Source: Amorphochlora amoebiformis | Taxonomy: Eukaryota; Cercozoa; Chlorarachniophyceae | Length of the DNA: 64,000 bases | Direction of reading: 5' to 3' | Assembly: GCA_054601695.1 (NCBI GenBank) | Contig: BAAHQB010000151.1 | Coordinates: 372,001 to 436,000, forward strand | Shown here: piece by piece, positions 62,029 to 64,000 of the stretch | Layout of the letters: every line of letters begins with the position of its first letter | Numbering within the stretch: the first letter of the stretch is position 1 | Notes under the pieces: model-generated | What the model was told of the DNA's origin: nothing | Databases searched by the model: none | The model's input: only the letters and a program-made list of their open reading frames with translations | Translations under genes and position numbers: made by a program

Positions 62029-62071
<43 letters not shown>

Positions 62072-62335
62072 AATAATGATATGAATGTACGACCACCACC
62101 TGCATATGACAATCATCACCACAGCCTAAACTTCAACATAAATATAGCCTAAATAACAACATAAATATACCCTAATATCAACATAAATATACCCTAAATA
62201 TCAACATAAACATAGCCTGATATAAACACAATATACGAATGTCCTAAACGTGAACATAAATGACTAGACCCTAAGTATCAAAATAGAAAACTATGCTTTT
62301 ATCACAAACATACCCAAAATATATGTATATATATG

Positions 62336-62425
<90 letters not shown>

Positions 62426-62450
62426 TATATACATATATATATATATATGC

Positions 62451-62518
<68 letters not shown>

Positions 62519-62555
62519 CATCAATGCATTTAATATATTATGTATGTATGTGAGA

Positions 62556-62632
<77 letters not shown>

Positions 62633-63014
62633 ACATAATGGTCCTTTGGATATATCATTTGTGTTTTGGTGTGTTATTGTTGTATGTTGTATGCTGTACG
62701 TTGTATGTTGTATGTTGCACGTTGTATGTTGTATGTTGTATGCTGTATGTTGTATGTTTCATGTTGTTGTATGTTGTACGTTGTCGGTCGTGATATGCGC
62801 CAGGATACTCGCAAGGTCGTGTGTGCCCTTGGCGAACTAATATACAATTCACCCAACTATGCATATGCATATTATACGTATTTTATGTATTTTATATAAT
62901 CCAGAAGTTATACATATATATGTATATATAGATATATATATGTATATATATATATATATGTATGTATATATATATATATATATATATGTAAAAATATATA
63001 TATATGTATATATC

Positions 63015-63057
<43 letters not shown>

Positions 63058-63097
63058 TAGCATAATATGTGTAGTTTGATATTCGATGATATGTGTA

Positions 63098-63157
<60 letters not shown>

Positions 63158-63184
63158 CACACACACACATACATATATACATAT

Positions 63185-63256
<72 letters not shown>

Positions 63257-63894
63257 CACCGGCACACACACATGATATTGTATACCTATATTCGGATGTT
63301 ACATTGGGAATCTCAAATATCACACACACAGGCACACACACATGATATTGTTTACCTATATTAAGTATCAATGTTACATTAGGCATCTCAAATATCACAC
63401 ACACAGGCACACACAATGTTGTATATACATATATATTGTATATTGTGTATTGGATGTTAAATTGGGCATCTCAAATATGACACACACAGGCACACACATG
63501 ATGTGTTGACATACATGTATTGTGCATGTGATGTTACATTGGGCATCTCAAATGCGCCCATGGGTCCGTTCCATACCACAGTCTTGCAATCATCCAGCTT
63601 GTCCCTGGAGAGAGAACAGAACACACAGGGGGCAAAAGATAGAAGCATAATGCATTGAGACCCGTGAAAAGAGGGACAACGGAGACGACGGAGGCGACGG
63701 ACATGGTCTGGTCCCCTCCGTGTTGCTATTTGGTTTCCTCACGGTGCGTACCTCAGCAGCGCGCAGGTTTTGGGTCCATGGTCGAGAGCCATGTATCCAT
63801 CGGGGATATTCTCCACGGGGACGACGTCAATCTTGGCGTCGTTGTCGAAAGCGTCGGCGATGACCACGTCTACCGGGAGGATGAGTTCCACGCC
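57639..63894 (-). CDS. Phosphoglycerate kinase, 3' exons
   Basis: Makes ATP from 1,3-bisphosphoglycerate (or the reverse in the Calvin cycle). Six exons in coding order: 63894-63752, 63604-63538, 62836-62780, 62004-61952, 61407-61360, 57696-57639 (stop TGA). All have GT-AG borders; phases 2, 0, 0, 2, 2 agree. Residues read [25 protein letters not shown], then [12 protein letters not shown] (adenosine-binding loop), [20 protein letters not shown] (nucleotide phosphate loop), [27 protein letters not shown]. This is the C-terminal ~141 residues of a ~400-residue enzyme; the rest lies beyond 64000 after an intron that begins at 63895. Targeting is unknown because the N-terminus is missing. The last intron is 3.66 kb and carries an LTR and a satellite. 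Confidence 0.96.
58232..58426 (+). mobile_element. Copia-like polypurine tract and LTR fragment
   Basis: TTGAGGGGGAG (58232-58242) is directly followed by TGTTACAACATG, the classic junction of polypurine tract and 3' LTR in Ty1/copia elements. The LTR then matches the reverse complement of 14281-14543 for about 180 bp and stops at an AT run, missing its last part. Upstream sequence (58020-58231) may be a decayed internal region; I see no pol motif. It is inside the last PGK intron. Confidence 0.6.
59050..61355 (-). repeat. 2.3-kb satellite in the last PGK intron
   Basis: Short units built from CATATGG and TATATGATGTGGCATATGG. 59150-59340 has eight ~25-bp copies (GCTATATGATGCGGTAGATGT). 59890-60200 has three copies of a ~119-bp higher-order unit. 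60200-61350 is a freer mixture. The array begins within ~10 bp of the donor of exon 61407-61360, whose first intron bases (CCTTATGCCATATGCACATC) already resemble the unit. Confidence 0.9.
62005..62779 (-). repeat. PGK intron with repeats at both splice sites
   Basis: At the donor end, 62680-62785 is a ~10-bp array (TGTATGTTGT on the plus strand) whose unit includes the donor GTACAACATAC. At the acceptor side, 62122-62282 has ~22-bp units (CCTAAATATCAACATAAATA) that resemble the acceptor context at 62002-62020. AT runs lie between. Confidence 0.75.
62837..63537 (-). repeat. PGK intron with donor-edge copies
   Basis: The exon end encoding FEMPN with its donor (GAGATGCCCAAT|GTAACAT) is echoed at 63453-63476, 63371-63393 and 63296-63318, each followed by (CA)n-type sequence; period 75-82 bp. 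Only the true copy continues the PGK frame (GGCGCATTT upstream). AT runs fill the rest. Confidence 0.9.
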
Positions 63895-64000
63895 CTATGA
63901 ACAACAACAAGCACACATGTTGACACACTGAAAACTAGCATTCAACGGCAATTAAAATTGAAGTGACTGAAAGCAAAGATATATTCGACTAAGTAGTCTG
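63895..64000 (-). other. PGK upstream intron, window edge
   Basis: The acceptor TTCATAG|GGC lies at 63895-63896. Upstream sequence is unique and non-coding to the end of the window, so the preceding PGK exon is beyond position 64000. Confidence 0.7.

Overview
This is nuclear DNA of a eukaryote, very probably a photosynthetic protist with a complex (secondary) plastid. Coding sequence is cut into many small exons with GT-AG introns. Non-coding sequence is dominated by (AT)n runs, telomere-like TTAGGG arrays and local minisatellites. Three genes have plastid functions, and two of them begin with a signal-peptide-like segment followed by a basic, transit-like stretch. A chlorarachniophyte-like alga is my best guess, from three facts: the plastid aldolase is class I, the presequence lacks the Phe motif of red-lineage complex plastids, and the telomere repeat is TTAGGG. 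This is inference only.

Layout: (1) 205-20398, plus strand: 3' part of a giant receptor gene (Cys/Thr/Pro-rich stalk, REJ-like ectodomain, GAIN/GPS, seven-helix domain, basic tail). (2) 22864-39109, minus strand: a digalactosyldiacylglycerol synthase (DGD1-type, GT4) gene split into about 33 tiny exons, none of which stands out as a long ORF. (3) 39209-44436, plus strand: an unidentified gene with a signal-peptide-like start, sharing a ~100-150 bp divergent promoter with the DGD gene. (4) 46058-48254, plus strand: a mitochondrial ribosomal protein mL54-like gene, 4 exons. (5) 53392-54771, plus strand: an intronless plastid class I fructose-bisphosphate aldolase. (6) 57639-63894, minus strand: the last six exons of phosphoglycerate kinase, 5' part beyond the window. 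Aldolase and PGK are convergent neighbours.

Mobile DNA is represented by three related LTR-like copies (14281, 24064 and 58243), the last preceded by a copia-type polypurine tract. The remaining bulk is simple sequence, including a 1-kb A/G/GA/CT block that contains a ~200-bp-arm (GA)n/(CT)n inverted repeat, and a 2.3-kb satellite inside the last PGK intron.

The most interesting signal is a rule that recurs in five of the six genes: introns are filled with tandem copies of the adjacent exon edge, including the splice donor or acceptor, separated by AT or other microsatellite growth. Reading exons by splice phase and family motifs, rather than by ORF length, was needed to see the genes. All exon joins are my own reading and were not tested against transcripts.
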